This document shows positions 44,901 to 57,900 of a stretch of 64,000 nucleotides of DNA, piece by piece. Origin of the DNA: Actinia tenebrosa. Taxonomy: Eukaryota; Cnidaria; Anthozoa; Actiniaria; Actiniidae. The stretch lies in NCBI RefSeq assembly GCF_009602425.1, contig NW_022261427.1, forward strand, positions 221,339 to 285,338. The letters are read 5' to 3'. The notes under the pieces are model-generated. The model had not been told where the DNA came from and ran no database searches. It was given only the letters and a program-made list of their open reading frames with translations. Each line of letters begins with the position of its first letter. Position 1 is the first letter of the stretch. The translations under genes and the position numbers were made by a program.

Positions 44901-47900
44901 TTACATAACTATATATGCCAATATCAGACTTAAATATCTAAGAAAATATAGATATATATAGCTTCATAATTATAATATCCTAACAAAAAATATATTTGCT
45001 TTCTAAAAGGCAACAACACAGGAATTAGGAATCAAATATCTGTATTTTAGATTTTAGTTGATCTCAGCTGATAACAAACACAATGTATACTTCAATGTGT
45101 GGGCTGCTGCTATTGTGATACTACGATCATTAATTTAATAGGCGACATTCAAGATATTAAAATTCGAGCACGATACCCAGGCTCTCTGGAATAAAATGTT
45201 TGAAATTACATTAAACCTCAAAAGTATCAGTAAATATAGTACTGTAGATTCAATTATAACGTTGTTGAGTAGTGAACTGACCAATTTTCTACCAATTCCT
45301 TTTATCATTGCTGGAACATCATAAATATCGTACATTATTTTATCCCTGCCAATCATATATTTGAGGATCCACATGTTTGTACCACACATGAAGTACCTTT
45401 TGGTTGAAGTGCAATAAATTCTGAATTTCTGAATTTTAAGATATCCAAAATGGCCTATTAATAACATGCATTTTTATAATGTGGCATATATTATGGTTTG
45501 TTTGGGTCCATTTTGGCTACAAAAATGTAATATCAGAAATGTAATGCAGGAAACTAGGAAAAGATTGACATGTTTGACTCTCAGTCTGCACCATTTTCAA
45601 ATATAACCAACATACTTAGAAAAATAAAAGTAAAATTTCATTCTACAAAAATAAAACAAATTTGTAGGTGAAAAGTAGTTATTATAAGCGAGGTCTCACA
45701 GAAGAAGTTAATTTGTTAAAATAGCCATATTATGATTGAAAAGGACATTTGATTATGAATAACTAAGAAATGAAAGATAAATTGGAGAATAGAAATATGT
45801 TTGAAAACAAAAATGAAATAGAGTTGAAAAGCTGCACTTTCATTTTGAAATTATATGGATTTTGGCTATAATTTAATGGAGCCATCTATTCATCCATACA
45901 TTCATTCTTTCATTTCTTGATTCATTTATCTTTCATTCATGTATCCATTCATTTACTCATTTCTTTCTTGCTTCATTCCTACATTTATTCATTCATTCTT
46001 TTATTCATTCATCCATTCATTCATTTATTTCTCGACAGGATGTTGAGGATGTTACTTTTCTAGATATCCGTACAATCATTCTTGCTTATTATTCTTGCTT
46101 ATTATTCTCTCTTATGATTATATTTCCAGATGTAATTAACCTAGTGTTATATCAAGACCAAGTCGGTGCTAGATCACGGCAGAAAGAAAAAGCCTTCATC
46201 TCCCTAGAGTCATTTTCAGGCCTACAACTACTGAACAAGCTTGACAAGCACTATAATGTAATCATTGCTATCACTGCTAATGAAGTTGTACGATTGAGCT
46301 TTGAGACAATTGATGAAAGATCTGAGTGGGTGAATTGTATTCAAAGACACTTTGGACAAGGTAACTATTACTGATATATATTAATTTCATTGGAAATAGA
46401 TAAGAGTCGATGAAATTTATCGATTAGCTTGGAAATGAAGTTGAGTATAGGAATAACTTATCCTTTTGTCACTAGCTGAAAGGAGCTAGTTTAGAAAAAT
46501 CAGAGACTCTGATTTTTTTTCGAGTTCCTTTTAGCTAAGTTACAATTATATGAAGAAATATTTTTTATAGATAAGAGTTATTTAAATATATCTTTCAATC
46601 GTAAGCTGAATTTTAAAATTCTTAGAGACGGTAAAAAATGGATAAAGAGCAAAATCTGTAATGAATCGACTATTTATTCATATACCACTGATTTCATTTG
46701 TTTAAATCAAATAATTTGTTTGGTACCTTTAGATACTCTGATTAAGCGCAGTGTATTGCCCTGTCGCGACTGTCATAGCAATGAAAACAGTGGTAACGTT
46801 ATTACATCTTCCAACAAATCAGAACACATGTACATCAAGATAGACTCATAGATTAACCATCTGTATCTATCTTATCTAGAACAATCGTTTGATGGAATCA
46901 TTCCCAACAAACAGAAGATCAAATCAGGCGAAGCTACTCTTCGATTCTACAAAGATTTCTTTAGTCTAACGCGGAAGGACAACTACCGATTGATTGGAAA
47001 ATGGAAGCTCGTTGATTTACCTCACTACGGCGCCGTCTACGGGGCGTTTGCTTTCGAAGTGAAGGAAGGCGGAGGAACATGTATTTATTACTTCGCTACC
47101 AAGTACGGAAGAGAGCTCCATCAACTGTTTGACAACGTTTGTCGAGGAGGCCAAGTAGGCACTGAAAATAATTATGTGGAACCGCCTGCATTAGGTAAGT
47201 GAAAATATCATGGCCGTATTTTCGCTTTCGTGTGGACTTTCGCACCTGTGGTGCTTTCCACACAGGAAACCCAAACATAGTTCGCTCATAAAAGTTTTGA
47301 ATTTTCTCTCAAGCAAATAGGAAAATCACGAACCTTTTATAAAGGGTTTTAAGAGCTATGCTACCCATTATCAATATTTTTCGGTGGCTATTAGTCTTTT
47401 ATTTGCGAAATTTAATGTCATAAATGTTTCGTTAAAGATCGCTCCTCACCACAGAGATCTGTCAGTCAACAAGATGCATCTGTCAGTCAACCTAACTTCT
47501 TCAAGCGTACTTGGCAACGTATCAGTCAACGTAGAAGAACTAAACAGCGTCCGCGAAGTCAAAGCGAGCCAGGAGAAAATCGACGACTACGAAAACTTAC
47601 AAATAGACGACTTCCTAATGTACCCGGAAGTGCTAATAATCGTGCCGGGAGTACCGTACCGGAAGTAAATAACCAGCATGGAAGTGCAGGATCTACGCAT
47701 TTGGTCACTCCTGATGGATATGAAATAATGACAGGCGGGGAAGAAGACGATGTTGTGGATGCCGCAGAGGAAAGGAAAAGAAAAGAGAGGAAGAAATCTG
47801 AAACAACAGAAGAGGAAAATCCTAGGAGTAAAGCGAGTAGAGAAGAGAAATCAAGCACTGGAGAGGAGAATGAGCATGACGGCTACGTTATCGTAGATGG

Positions 47901-49029
47901 CGTAGATGTCGAAAAAATAATAAAAGAAACAGAAAAAAAATTAGAGGAAAAGAAGAAGATGGAGGAAGAACAACAGAAAACTGCCGTGAAGAAAAGCGAG
48001 AGGACGTCTGAGAACGAAGACACTATGGAACCAAGTTATGAGAAGATGGAATTCAAACTAAACGACGTACCAAAACCTGACGACAAGAATGGAAAACCTA
48101 CGACGGCAACAGAGTCAGTTAAAGATGAATCAAAAATAGAAACTGAAAAGAAGGATAGCGTTAAGAGTGGCCGTAACAGCGAAGGATACGACAATGTGGA
48201 TGTGGCTGTGACCAACGAAAATGACATCAAAACAACTGGAAGCGATGATGTCTTTAAAACAGAAGAAATAAAGCCACCTAAGACCCCTGTCAGACCTAAA
48301 AGCCTGGAATCAAAGCAAGAGTTAATTGTTAATCCTAACAAAGCTCGACGGGGAATCAGAAATCCGCCTCCAGAGCTGGTCCTACCTCAGGAGACCCCCG
48401 AGAGACCATATGTCAACTCTCCCCCCAAGACAGCTGATTATGTGAATGTACCTGGGCGTCGTGGTACAGGTATGATGAACAGCGCCATTAGATCGAGAAG
48501 TAAAACCGCCAACAATAAACCTGGCTCTAAGAAGTTCAATATGTATGATATCTACGATGGCAACGATGACTCCATCTACCATAGCGTAGAATCACTAATG
48601 CCCGGTAACCCGGCGTACCAGAATCTCCGGGTCGAGTCTAACCGTAGTCATAGTTTTGACAATATTCCTGGTCATTCGTATACCAATCTTCCTGGTCAAT
48701 CTGTGGATGGCCAGGCGTACCAGAACATTGGACCGCCAGGAACTCAAGCATATGTAAACTTGAACGCACCAAAAAGAAAGTTTCAGAGAAACCAGAATAG
48801 TCATCATTTGAACTATATTCAAGTTGAAGGGACGGATGGCCCCAGCGGTCAATATGGACCTCCCTCCTTTTCAATACCAGCTGAACAACAAAACGCAGCT
48901 GCAGCGAAAGCTGCTGGTAGCGAATACACTTGGATCGACGAGAGTCGTACGAGATTGTTAAAGGAGACTGCTCGTATGCATTCAGATCTTCGAAAAGAAA
49001 ATTTACCAAAAGTTACAAAGAAATATTAG
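41913..49029 (+). CDS. DOK/IRS-like docking protein: PH domain, PTB domain, tyrosine-rich tail
   Basis: Adaptor that binds membranes and activated tyrosine kinases and recruits SH2 proteins. Five exons: 41913-42077, 42148-42193, 46130-46360, 46880-47194, 47438-49029; in frame, 782 residues. A PH domain spans about 42-148 (EGPVRYRRKKKWKSRWAVLRR, then a C-terminal helix WVNCIQRHFG) and an IRS-type PTB domain about 150-250 (GEATLRFYKDFFSLTRKDN, GAVYGAFAFEVKEGGG, YGRELHQLFDNVC). The tail is long, charged and disordered, with a Glu/Lys-rich helix about 360-450. It has seven YxN motifs (YDNV, YVNS, YVNV, YQNL, YTNL, YQNI, YVNL), the GRB2 SH2 consensus. The C terminus EYTWIDESRTRLLKETARM resembles the SHP2-binding end of GAB1. 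DOK1-3 have the same domain order. The first ATG is used; Met9 is an alternative. Confidence 0.93.
44412..44630. mobile_element. MITE L in DOK intron 2
   Basis: Left GTTGTCGGTCAGAAATCTGA with GATCTGAGACC is matched in reverse complement by the right end (ATTGTTGGTCTGAGATCTGG with AATCTGAGACC). Non-coding. Confidence 0.65.
45166..45448. repeat. Duplicated block, intronic copy
   Basis: About 280 bp resembling 49242-49515 in the same orientation. Shared stretches include GGCTCTCTGGAATAAAAT, ATTAAACCTCAAAAGTATCA and ATGAAGTA. Contains AATAAA at 45190-45195. Confidence 0.75.
45890..46035. repeat. TTCA-type tetranucleotide microsatellite
   Basis: Imperfect CATTCATT and TTTCATTC units just upstream of DOK exon 3. 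Confidence 0.85.
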
Positions 49030-49241
49030 TTGAATAATGATGAATAATGCAGTTGACATCTTAGAAGTTTGTTTGTACGTCAACTATGCCGTGCGCCATT
49101 GCACAAAGCTATAAGAATTCATTCAACGTATTTTTAGGTTCCTTTTTTTTACGACAACTTTTGGTTGTAGGATCGATGAAGGGTGCTCTTGTCAGCCAGG
49201 TTCGTATAACGAAAAAATGTGTCAGGGTCGTTATGGACTTC

Positions 49242-49515
49242 TAGCACGATACCGAGGCTCTCTGGAATAAAATATTTTACGTATTAAACCTCAAAAGTAT
49301 CAGTATAGTGCTGTAGAATCGATTATAACGTCGAGTAGTGGATTGAATAGCTTTGCTTTCAAAATGTCCTTATTATTGCCGAAACGTAGGCACGTCAGAT
49401 ATGATAAATCATTTTAATCCTAACATATGTATTTGGTGACACGTGTTTGTAACATACATGAAGTAACATTCGACTAAAGCCTCGCAATCAAGTCTAGACT
49501 TTAACATATCGAACG
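49242..49515. repeat. Duplicated block, copy downstream of the DOK stop
   Basis: Direct repeat of 45166-45448, starting about 210 bases after the stop codon, with AATAAA at 49266-49271 that could serve as the DOK poly(A) signal. Confidence 0.75.
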
Positions 49516-49796
49516 TGAGCTAACGTGTCTTTTGGCCCGTAATGACAAACTACGAATTCCGCCTGAAGTTTCGTAGCTCAGTCATTTAATGCTATTTTCT
49601 GGGAAAACTTTAGATTTTAGTCAATGTAGAAAGTTTTCTAAGTTTCTATAGTATAATTTAGGCGATGCATACGTGCATTCAAGATTTTTATATCTTTTTT
49701 ATACATTACATAACTCAACTAAATACTTTATAAGTGGACCTAAAATAAATTCAAGATTGCTACTGTTGTGCCTCAATCTGATTTGACAGAAAAATG

Positions 49797-49936
49797 AATA
49801 GTCTCCTTCACAGTTCCCTGCACCATCTTGAAAGGTAATCAAGACTGTGGATCAAAGCCAAGACAGCAGTGACCTTGCAATGATAGAGATGTGAATAATT
49901 GTCCAAGGTGTTAAAAGCTCTCTATCATGGCAAGGT
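49797..49936. mobile_element. MITE family D, partial copy
   Basis: Left end GAATAGTCTCCTTCACAGTT and the inner inverted pair AGTGACCTTGCAATGATAGA / TCTATCATGGCAAGGTCACT are present; the right terminal repeat is missing. Confidence 0.65.
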
Positions 49937-50250
49937 CACTACCGTTTTGCAATGCAGCTCAATTTGGAGGAAACAAAAATAGTTTTCCAATAGTCCCTTT
50001 CACAGTTCCCTGCACCATCTTGAAAGGTAGCCATGCCTTTGCATTGAAGTGAGAAGAACAGCAAGCTTGATTTGATAAAGACATGCATTATTGTCCAAAG
50101 CTCACCATTCGTCCTCTTTGATGCAAAGGCAGGGCTAACTTTTATGATGGTGCAGGGAACTGTGAAAAGGACTATTCTCATGAAATTGAAATTCGTTTGA
50201 TTTGTCCACCACATTGAACTGCTTTGACGTAACATGCAAGAGGTCTATTG
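49930..50250. mobile_element. MITE family C copy carrying a nested family D element
   Basis: GCAGCTCAATTTGGAGG and TTCCAATAG at the left, and ACATTGAACTGCTTTGACGT with ATGCAAGAGGTCTATT at the right, match family C ends (compare 18479-18614). The family D element sits between them. Confidence 0.65.
49989..50176. mobile_element. MITE family D, complete copy nested in family C
   Basis: 188 bp, ends AATAGTCCCTTTCACAGTTC and, in reverse complement, AATAGTCCTTTTCACAGTTC; the inverted repeat runs on to about 50 bp (GCACCATCTT, TGCCTTTGCAT). Confidence 0.8.
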
Positions 50251-50368
50251 CCTTGGTGGCTAGGGGAGGTGTTTCATGGGTGGGTAGGGTAGGGAAAGCT
50301 TTATTACCCTTTGTGAAAATACCCACTGATAGTAAGTAACATCTGACATTATTAATACAAAGAAGTAA

Positions 50369-50508
50369 AGTACAAACACTAAAAGTGAGCAACGCTTTGC
50401 ACTATTTAGTAGTAAATAGTGCTAATTAAACAATAGAAAACAATAGAATTAGCATAATTTAGCAGTATTTAGTGGTATTTAATGTTGCACACTTATAGTG
50501 TTTGTACT
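50369..50508. mobile_element. MITE family A copy 3 (divergent)
   Basis: 140 bp. Inverted ends AGTACAAACACTAAAAGTG and AGTACAAACACTATAAGTG. Shares the core TAGTGCTAATTAAACAATAG with copies 1 and 2, but its termini differ. Confidence 0.75.
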
Positions 50509-51496
50509 CTACGACAATGTAATAAGAGTTTTCTCTGCAGCCTAGGAAAGGATGACAACAATGACAGTCTTCATTGAATGCATCTAAACGGTACATCATG
50601 TCTGATGACCTCTTTTATAATTCAACATATACTAAAACTGTAATGTTTCAAATATAACAAATACATATGGCATGCTTTTCATTTTATAAAATGTTTCGAC
50701 TAAGGTTTCAAACTATGGATATATTGAAAGCATTTCTTTCATCAAAACTATAGGATAACACCTTGAATAAAATATTGAAAGATGATAATTGCTGTTATGA
50801 TCTTTCAACCAGTGAAGAGTGGCTAGAATTTCTATGGACAAAAAGGATGCCGAGATAAAGGTCGATAGTTTTTTCCCAAACATGTTTTGGTAACACTTCC
50901 CATTCTATCCAGCATCTTTTGATATTAAAAAATATGGACTGGTTAACAGAATGAATGAATGGGAAGAGATAAAAAGTGGATAAGAATGGGAATAACTTCC
51001 CAGTATCTATCCCTTTTTACTTTCAACCTTCCTCTTTTTTTCCATCCCATGCATTTTTTAGCCTGAAGGAATTTGCTATACTAGCATGATAAATAGACCA
51101 AAGAAAGAAAGAAAAGTGATCTGATGAATAAAATGTTGGCCATGGGGTGGATACTATATAACAATATTCTTCTTACAAATAAAGAAAGATTATTACAAGA
51201 TATCAAAATTGCTGGAGAGAAAGGGGAACCAGAAGGACTTGTCTAAATTGTAGTTCTCTTTCTTATTCAATGCATGCTGCTGCCTTCGTTGATCACAGGT
51301 CTACTCATATATAAAGGTTTACCTTTGTATAGGCAGTTATTCAAAGTGGGTCTTTCTTGGTGTTGCAAGATGTATTGTATTCTGGGTTAGGGGCCATTGT
51401 ATTGAAGGGTATTGTTTAGCTCCAAACTCATTGTTCTCAGCTATTGTTTTATTGTCTTCATGGCTCAGGTGCCCTGCAACACCAAGAAAGGGCTGA

Positions 51497-51735
51497 TAAA
51501 GTGCATAACATAATATATCTGTAAAAGAATGTTAACTAACAAAATTGTACAAATTAGTGCAAAGTTTTGTAGGTCTGCAGANNNNNNNNNNNNNNNNNNN
51601 NNNNNNNNNNNNNNNNNNNNNNNNNNNNNNNNNNNNNNNNNNNNNNNNNNNNNNNNNNNNNNNNNNNNNNNNNNNNNNNNNCAAATTTGTGCAGTTGTTT
51701 ACAAAGTTATTCACAGATATATGCTATGCACTCTA
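51497..51735. mobile_element. MITE family F copy interrupted by an assembly gap
   Basis: AAGTGCATAACATA and TTAACTAACAAAATTGTACA at the left, TATGCACTCTA at the right, as in the copy at 3626-3780. The 100 N at 51582-51681 replace its centre. Confidence 0.7.
51582..51681. other. Assembly gap, 100 N
   Basis: Round length suggests a placeholder of unknown size. Confidence 0.95.
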
Positions 51736-51947
51736 CTGTTAAAAGATTTGAAAACATTGGTACCATTAATGTTTATATTAGAGTTGACTTGGCAAATCAG
51801 CTGCTGAGCCTTAAACAAGGCTAAACCTGTATGCATTCAAGAATCACAGCAGTATTTACCGACAAGAAATAGGACTATTCATTGCTACTTCGTAGATGTG
51901 GCTGCAACATCTTCAACATTTCCCCAGTCATGTGTCAAGTAAAAATA

Positions 51948-54900
51948 TCAACCAAAAAGTTCCTTTTCCTTTTGAATTTCCATGTTTCTTCTTAAAATAT
52001 CAAGGTTTTTCTGCCTTATTCTAGCAATACGTTCATCAAGTTCCTTTTCTTTTGAATCCTTGGTACTTGTGGGCTCCTCAACATCTATTTTCTTGATGAT
52101 TTTCCTTAAATCACCTGAGAGGAACATTGCCAAACACATTAATTAATATGATATGAGGTGAACAGGAAAAATTTTGAAATGCAAATTAGGAAAGTTGGGC
52201 TTCTTGTGGAATTAAGGGGACTAGAGTACCGAAGTGTGACGTCATCAAATTTCAAATATTTCAATTCAGTTTCGAAATGTTCATATTTAAAGAGAACAAA
52301 TCATTGCCTATATTTCTGCCAACTTTAAGGCTGTTCCAAGCTTTATAAAATAATGGAGATACTGGGTAATTAAGCTCCAAAAAGGCCTATACATTTTCTC
52401 TCATTTTGGACTGGATCAAATCATGTTAGATCCAGCCTCAAATAAGAGAAAATCTATGGGGATATTTTCGCATTAATTTACCTACATCTCAGCCATTTTT
52501 CTTTCTTCGGTCTGAAATTTCACACTATAACATACTTTTACAAGCAGTTTCTGATAATGTCACCAAAATTGTCTTGTCAATTTTGTGACGTCATCACTTT
52601 GGTACTCTTATTGAAAAGCATAAAGTTGCATATCAAGACATTCTAACAGAGGTGCAGTCTATAAAATTTCCAATAGTTGCTCCATGGTATCTCATAATGT
52701 CTTTATCAAAACAACAGAATTCAATCAGTAAAAAGGTCTTTTTGGAAATTGTAACCTTCCTCCATGTGGGAAGTAAGGACGTTTGGAAGCTAAACAAGAA
52801 GTCCTTACCTATTTGTCACAAGTAAAGCTAATAGTAAATGTATAATCTTTCTATCTCAGTGGGTGGACCACGGGGAGGGTCGGGGGAGGGTTGAGGGGAG
52901 GGGGTCCCTTACTTGAGGTTCAATTGATTGTTTTATCCTAGAATTTAGTTTTGCCACGGGTAAGATGGCAAGAATCTATAGAAATGTATTTGTAATTTGT
53001 AACCCTGGGGAAGGAGAGAAGTAAGTGGTTGCGAAAAGTTCCAACGAATTTTGATATGTGTATGTTTGGACCCTCTCACAAATTCCTGGATTCTCCCTTG
53101 TACCCCATACCTGTACTTTTGCTTGCTATCTTGTCTTGTTTTTCATGATCTAATTCAGGCTCAGCAGCACTTTTCTTCTCCTTGGACTTTACAACAACAA
53201 CCTTTTTCTTACTTGGAAGAGTGGTTTTTGTCTTCAGAAGATTTCTTGCATCAGATTCATCAATCACAGTCCTTTCTTTTTTCTTTTTAGAAACAAAAAC
53301 GTTTTTACTTTGAATGTCTTCTTTTTTATTCTCTTTTATTTTCTCTTTTACTGAGTTTTGATGGATATCTGGTTCCGTAGTTGTTTTTGGAGGTGACTTG
53401 TCCCTAACGGGTGACTTTTCCCTAGGTGAAGATCTAGCATGAAGTGGTGATTTATCAAATGATTTATTAAAGTCCATTTTTCCAAGCCGAGATTTGATAC
53501 TTTCTTTTTTTCTCTCTTTACTATCCTTTTCATGATGTCTGGCTCCCCTCTCACTCGTTTGATGTCTACTCGTTCTCTTAGAAGGACTAATGTTTCTCCT
53601 TGGAGAACTCCTGGTTGTTTGGATGGGACTATTGCTTCTCTTCCTCGGACTTCTGCTTCTCGTATTCCTTCGTAATGGGCTCTTGCTTCTTCTCACTGGA
53701 CTTCTACTTCTTCTTCCACGATTAAATGTTGGACTCCTACTTCTTCTTGAGTGGCTTCCGCTCCTTATGGGGCTTAAACTTCTTCTAGAAAATCTTTTGC
53801 TTCTTCTTGAGAGTGATGGGCTTCTGTTTCTTCTCCTGAATGGACTTCTATGCCTCAAAGGACTTCTGCTTCTACTTTGTCTAATGTTTCTATAACTTTT
53901 TATAGGGCTTCTATCATTTCTTTGTCTGCTTCGACTTCTTTGTATAAATCTCCCATTTCTTTCAGGAGAAATACTTCTTTGCCATTTTCTATCATTAACC
54001 CTATAGCCGTGTATCCTGGATGGTGACCGTGATCTTGATCTTGAGTGTGTCTTTGATCTGCTGTCTGTTTTAGAATGTCTCTTTTCACTACGATTATTTT
54101 CTTTTGATGGTATTCTTCGATACTCCACCTTAGACTTTACAACCTTACTTTCAACTTCCTCCTGAAACTCATCACCAGATTCAGAGCTGCCGATACTAAG
54201 CTGATCCGTGTGTAAATCCTCTTCCATTGGTTGTGAAATTTGCTTGTTTTTTTCATCTGACTTTTTAGTTTTGTTTTCAGTTTCTTTATCCTTATCTTTC
54301 CTAGATTTTGTTGCGGACTCTTTATCACTCTTTTCTTTATCTAGAATTTTGTTTGGAATTTCCTTTGGCTTACCAAGCAAGCTTTTGTTTGAAGCCCCAA
54401 TATTATCATGTTCAACCTTTTGATTTTTTGAAATTTTCTTAGCTGATTTTGATGAGGAGTCATGAAAAGAAGCACTATCTTGTTGTCCAATATCAACATT
54501 TTCTCCTTCTCCATGAGATAGACTGTCCTTACCATTTAATTTTTCACCATTATTTTCTATGACTTTTTTGATGTAATTATTCTTTTCCTGATTTGTAAAT
54601 TCTTGTTCTGTTATTTCCTCCTCCTCATTGATATCAGATTCAACCTGGACCTCGTCATCATCAGCATCATCCTCACCATCATCTTGATCATCCATCTCTT
54701 CTTGCTCCTCCTCTTCCTCAGATATGACAATTGAGGTTTCTTCTTTGTCTTCTTCTGAAATATTTTCATCTTCTAATATATTTTGATTGTCCTCTTGAGA
54801 TATCTCCTCTGTTTCTGAATCAACAGCATCCTCATTGATCATATTCACTTCATCTCTTTCTGAGTTACTATTTTCTTCATCACTATAGCTTGCAACAGCC

Positions 54901-57900
54901 TCTTCATCATCATTATTAACATCATCATCATCATCATTACCTTCAACATTATCATCATCTTCATCATTACTTTCATCTTCATCATCATTATCAGTAGATT
55001 TTACTTCATTATCAACAGTGATCCTCAAACTTTCAATTTTTTCCCCAGGTCTTTCTTTCCCAACTATTTGTTTTGTTTCATTATCTGTCTCATTTACCCA
55101 TTCACTTGAAAAACTATCATCTTCAAAATCTTTTTCTTCCGATGACTCCTCACTTGATTCAGCAAACCTTTTATCTTTTTCAGGTTCAGGGCTGTTAAGA
55201 GAGATGTCTTCGTATTCTGTGCTGGAGGATGATACATCATCATCTTGTTCTACAAATGAATCATCTTTCAAATCAATTTCTCTCGGTACTCCTAAAGTAG
55301 AATCCTTGGCAAAGTTTTTCTAAAAGAAATAATAAATGTGTGAGTAAAAATGTAATCAGCATAACCAAGAATGATTTATCCTAAAAACACACCATCTAAC
55401 TTAACTCAGGCAAGTTCTCTGACGTTTTAACTACATTTCAATATTCACCCTCTATAAATGCCTATATAACCGCAAAATACTTTATAAAACCACGTATTCC
55501 AGCTCACAATTGATTATCAAAAACATTTGAGTGACAAGAAACATTGGAGCCCATTAATAATTAATAATAATGATTTATTAACTTACTATAGCGCCTTTTA
55601 ACATTAAAATGATCAAAAGCACTTTACATGAATGAATTAATAAAATATGAATATACATATATATACAATACTTATGATAAATATAAGATATTACCATAAA
55701 AAACTAACAAGGAAAAGATATATATGTATATATAAATATAATATGTATAAGGAAAATAAACTATAATAGAAAACAATGTTAGAATTGATAAAAATTACCT
55801 ATTGTAAGCTANATAAAAAGATATNTCTTAAGCTGTTTTTTNAAAACGCCAAGTGATCTNATTTCCCGAATATTCATAGGAAGGCTGTTCCACAATGTGG
55901 GGGCAGCAGCATAAAAAGAACGAGCCCCTAATGTAGAAAGCATACGCCCCTTGGGACGGTCTAAAAATAATGAATTATTCGATCTGAGAGAATAAACGGA
56001 ACAGGACTTAAAAGACACTAAGTTACTAATATAGCTAGGCGAGATATTATATATAGCCTTAAAAGTAATAATTAAAATNTTAAAATAGATGCGTTAAAAA
56101 AACAGGTAGCCAGTGAAGATTATATAGAGCGGGTGTAATATGATCATACTTTCTAGTGTTCGTAATTAATCTGGCAGCAGTGTTTTGTACGCGTTGTAGC
56201 TTAGTGATCTGATATTTAGGAAGGCCATACAGCAAGCTATTACAATATTCTAGTCTGGACGCAACGAAAGCATGGACTAATGTTTTAAGGCAATCCTGAG
56301 AAAGGTATTTTGAAATCCTGTGAATATTGTGAATATGATAGAAAGCAGCCTTATAAACTTGATTTATATGAGCATCCATACTAATTGAATCATCAAAAAT
56401 AGTTCCCAAGTTCCTAACTTTAACAGAAGGATCAATCGTATGATCACCTACATGAAGTACTGACAGATTTAATTTATTTAATTGTTGACGAGTTCCAATT
56501 ACTAGAAATTCAGTTTTATCATCATTTAGTAAGAGTCTGCCTTTAATCAGCCAGTTCCTTATATCTTTAATACAATCACCCCTTTGCCATTATAGTATAA
56601 ATTCAAGGGTTTTCAAGGTGTTCAAGCATAAAATATGGTAACATTTGACAGTGTTTAAGCCTCTTGATAACTAAAACTAAATTTAAGGAGTGAATTTACT
56701 GCCGTTTTCAATATTCTGCCAACTCCGACATTTCAACAGCTTCTTGTGAAATTGGTTTTTACTACTGCCAGTCAAAATATAAAAGGTAACGACTGATTCT
56801 TTTCGATTGGTGGCAGCAAAAAACCTAATTTCAGCAATTTGAGGTAGCTAGCAACTACAGAGTTTGTAGAATATCAAAAACCGCAGTAAGGAATAGCATG
56901 AACCCTGCTAGCTTACTTTTCTGGACATGGTTTTAAGAGCTGCTGCTCTAAGTAGCTCAAGCTCATCCTCATCATTATCATCATCATCATCATCTGAATC
57001 AGCTCTGCTAACAATCCTTGTATCTCTGACAGGCTGGTACTATACAAACAAACATTACCTCAACATTAATAAGTTCATGCTGAGATTATATATATATATA
57101 TATGTAGTAAGTAAATGAATTGGTAACATGCTATTTTTTTAAAGTAAAGATGAAGAAATAAGAAAAAATAATTCTTAGAGGAAAAAAATATTTGTGAAAG
57201 AAAACTACAAAAAATATTCTACAATATTGGCATTTGCTGTCTTTAAGATCAGCCGAGAAGTTATACAACACTAGACAAAATTGTTTATCATTTAATTCTG
57301 CAAAAAACGTGCCTGAAATGAGACTGTATCAGCACTTCTCATCTGCTTGCACTGGGTACAATAAGGTTTAGTATTACTATAGATAGAGTTTGAGCACTTC
57401 TTTGCAGATTTAAATGATAAACAACTTATCAGTCGGCTAATAAGCATCCGATACAGCTTTGCATTTTTACTTGTCACTTGTATTTTGGCTCACCTAAAGG
57501 CTTGCCAAAATACTCTTTGACTCGTAAAAATACACAGCCATATCAGATGCTTAGCCGACTAATAACCTCTATATATTAAGCTTAGGCTCAAAGGTAAGCT
57601 TAAGCCTATATTTTGTAGTTTATTCTGATGGCTTTTCTTTCAGCCATTTGGAAAGTAGTCTTCTCGAGTCTAGAGATATAATTTAATCTCCCTGAAATGC
57701 ATTGAGTTCATCAATAAACTCACATCATTTTAAAACTTAAAATATCATTCTCTTTGCAAAATGTTGACATCTTTTACATTTTTTTGTAACTGGTGTCAGA
57801 AATTTCTCGAATAAAAGTTTAAAAATCTAATAAATCACCTCTTTTATCAATTCAATATGTAATCAAGCCCTCTAAGATTATTATAGGAATTTCTATTTAA

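Larger units (their letters stand above)
42194..46129. other. DOK intron 2, 3.9 kb, AT-rich
   Basis: No exon recognised. Holds an inverted-repeat element at 44412-44630, a block duplicated downstream of the gene (45166-45448) and a TTCA microsatellite at 45890-46035. Confidence 0.6.
49030..51947. other. Convergent spacer between DOK and the RS-rich gene
   Basis: No exon recognised. Repeats fill much of it: the duplicated block, two MITE family D copies, a family C copy, a family A copy, and a family F copy broken by a 100-base gap. Confidence 0.5.

Noticed and set aside
47559-48582. Minus-strand frames opposite the DOK tail
   Set aside because: Shadows of the long coding exon 47438-49029.
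53590-53895. Leucine-rich frame on the plus strand, like a membrane protein
   Set aside because: Antisense shadow of the RS domain; arginine/serine codons read as leucine on the other strand.
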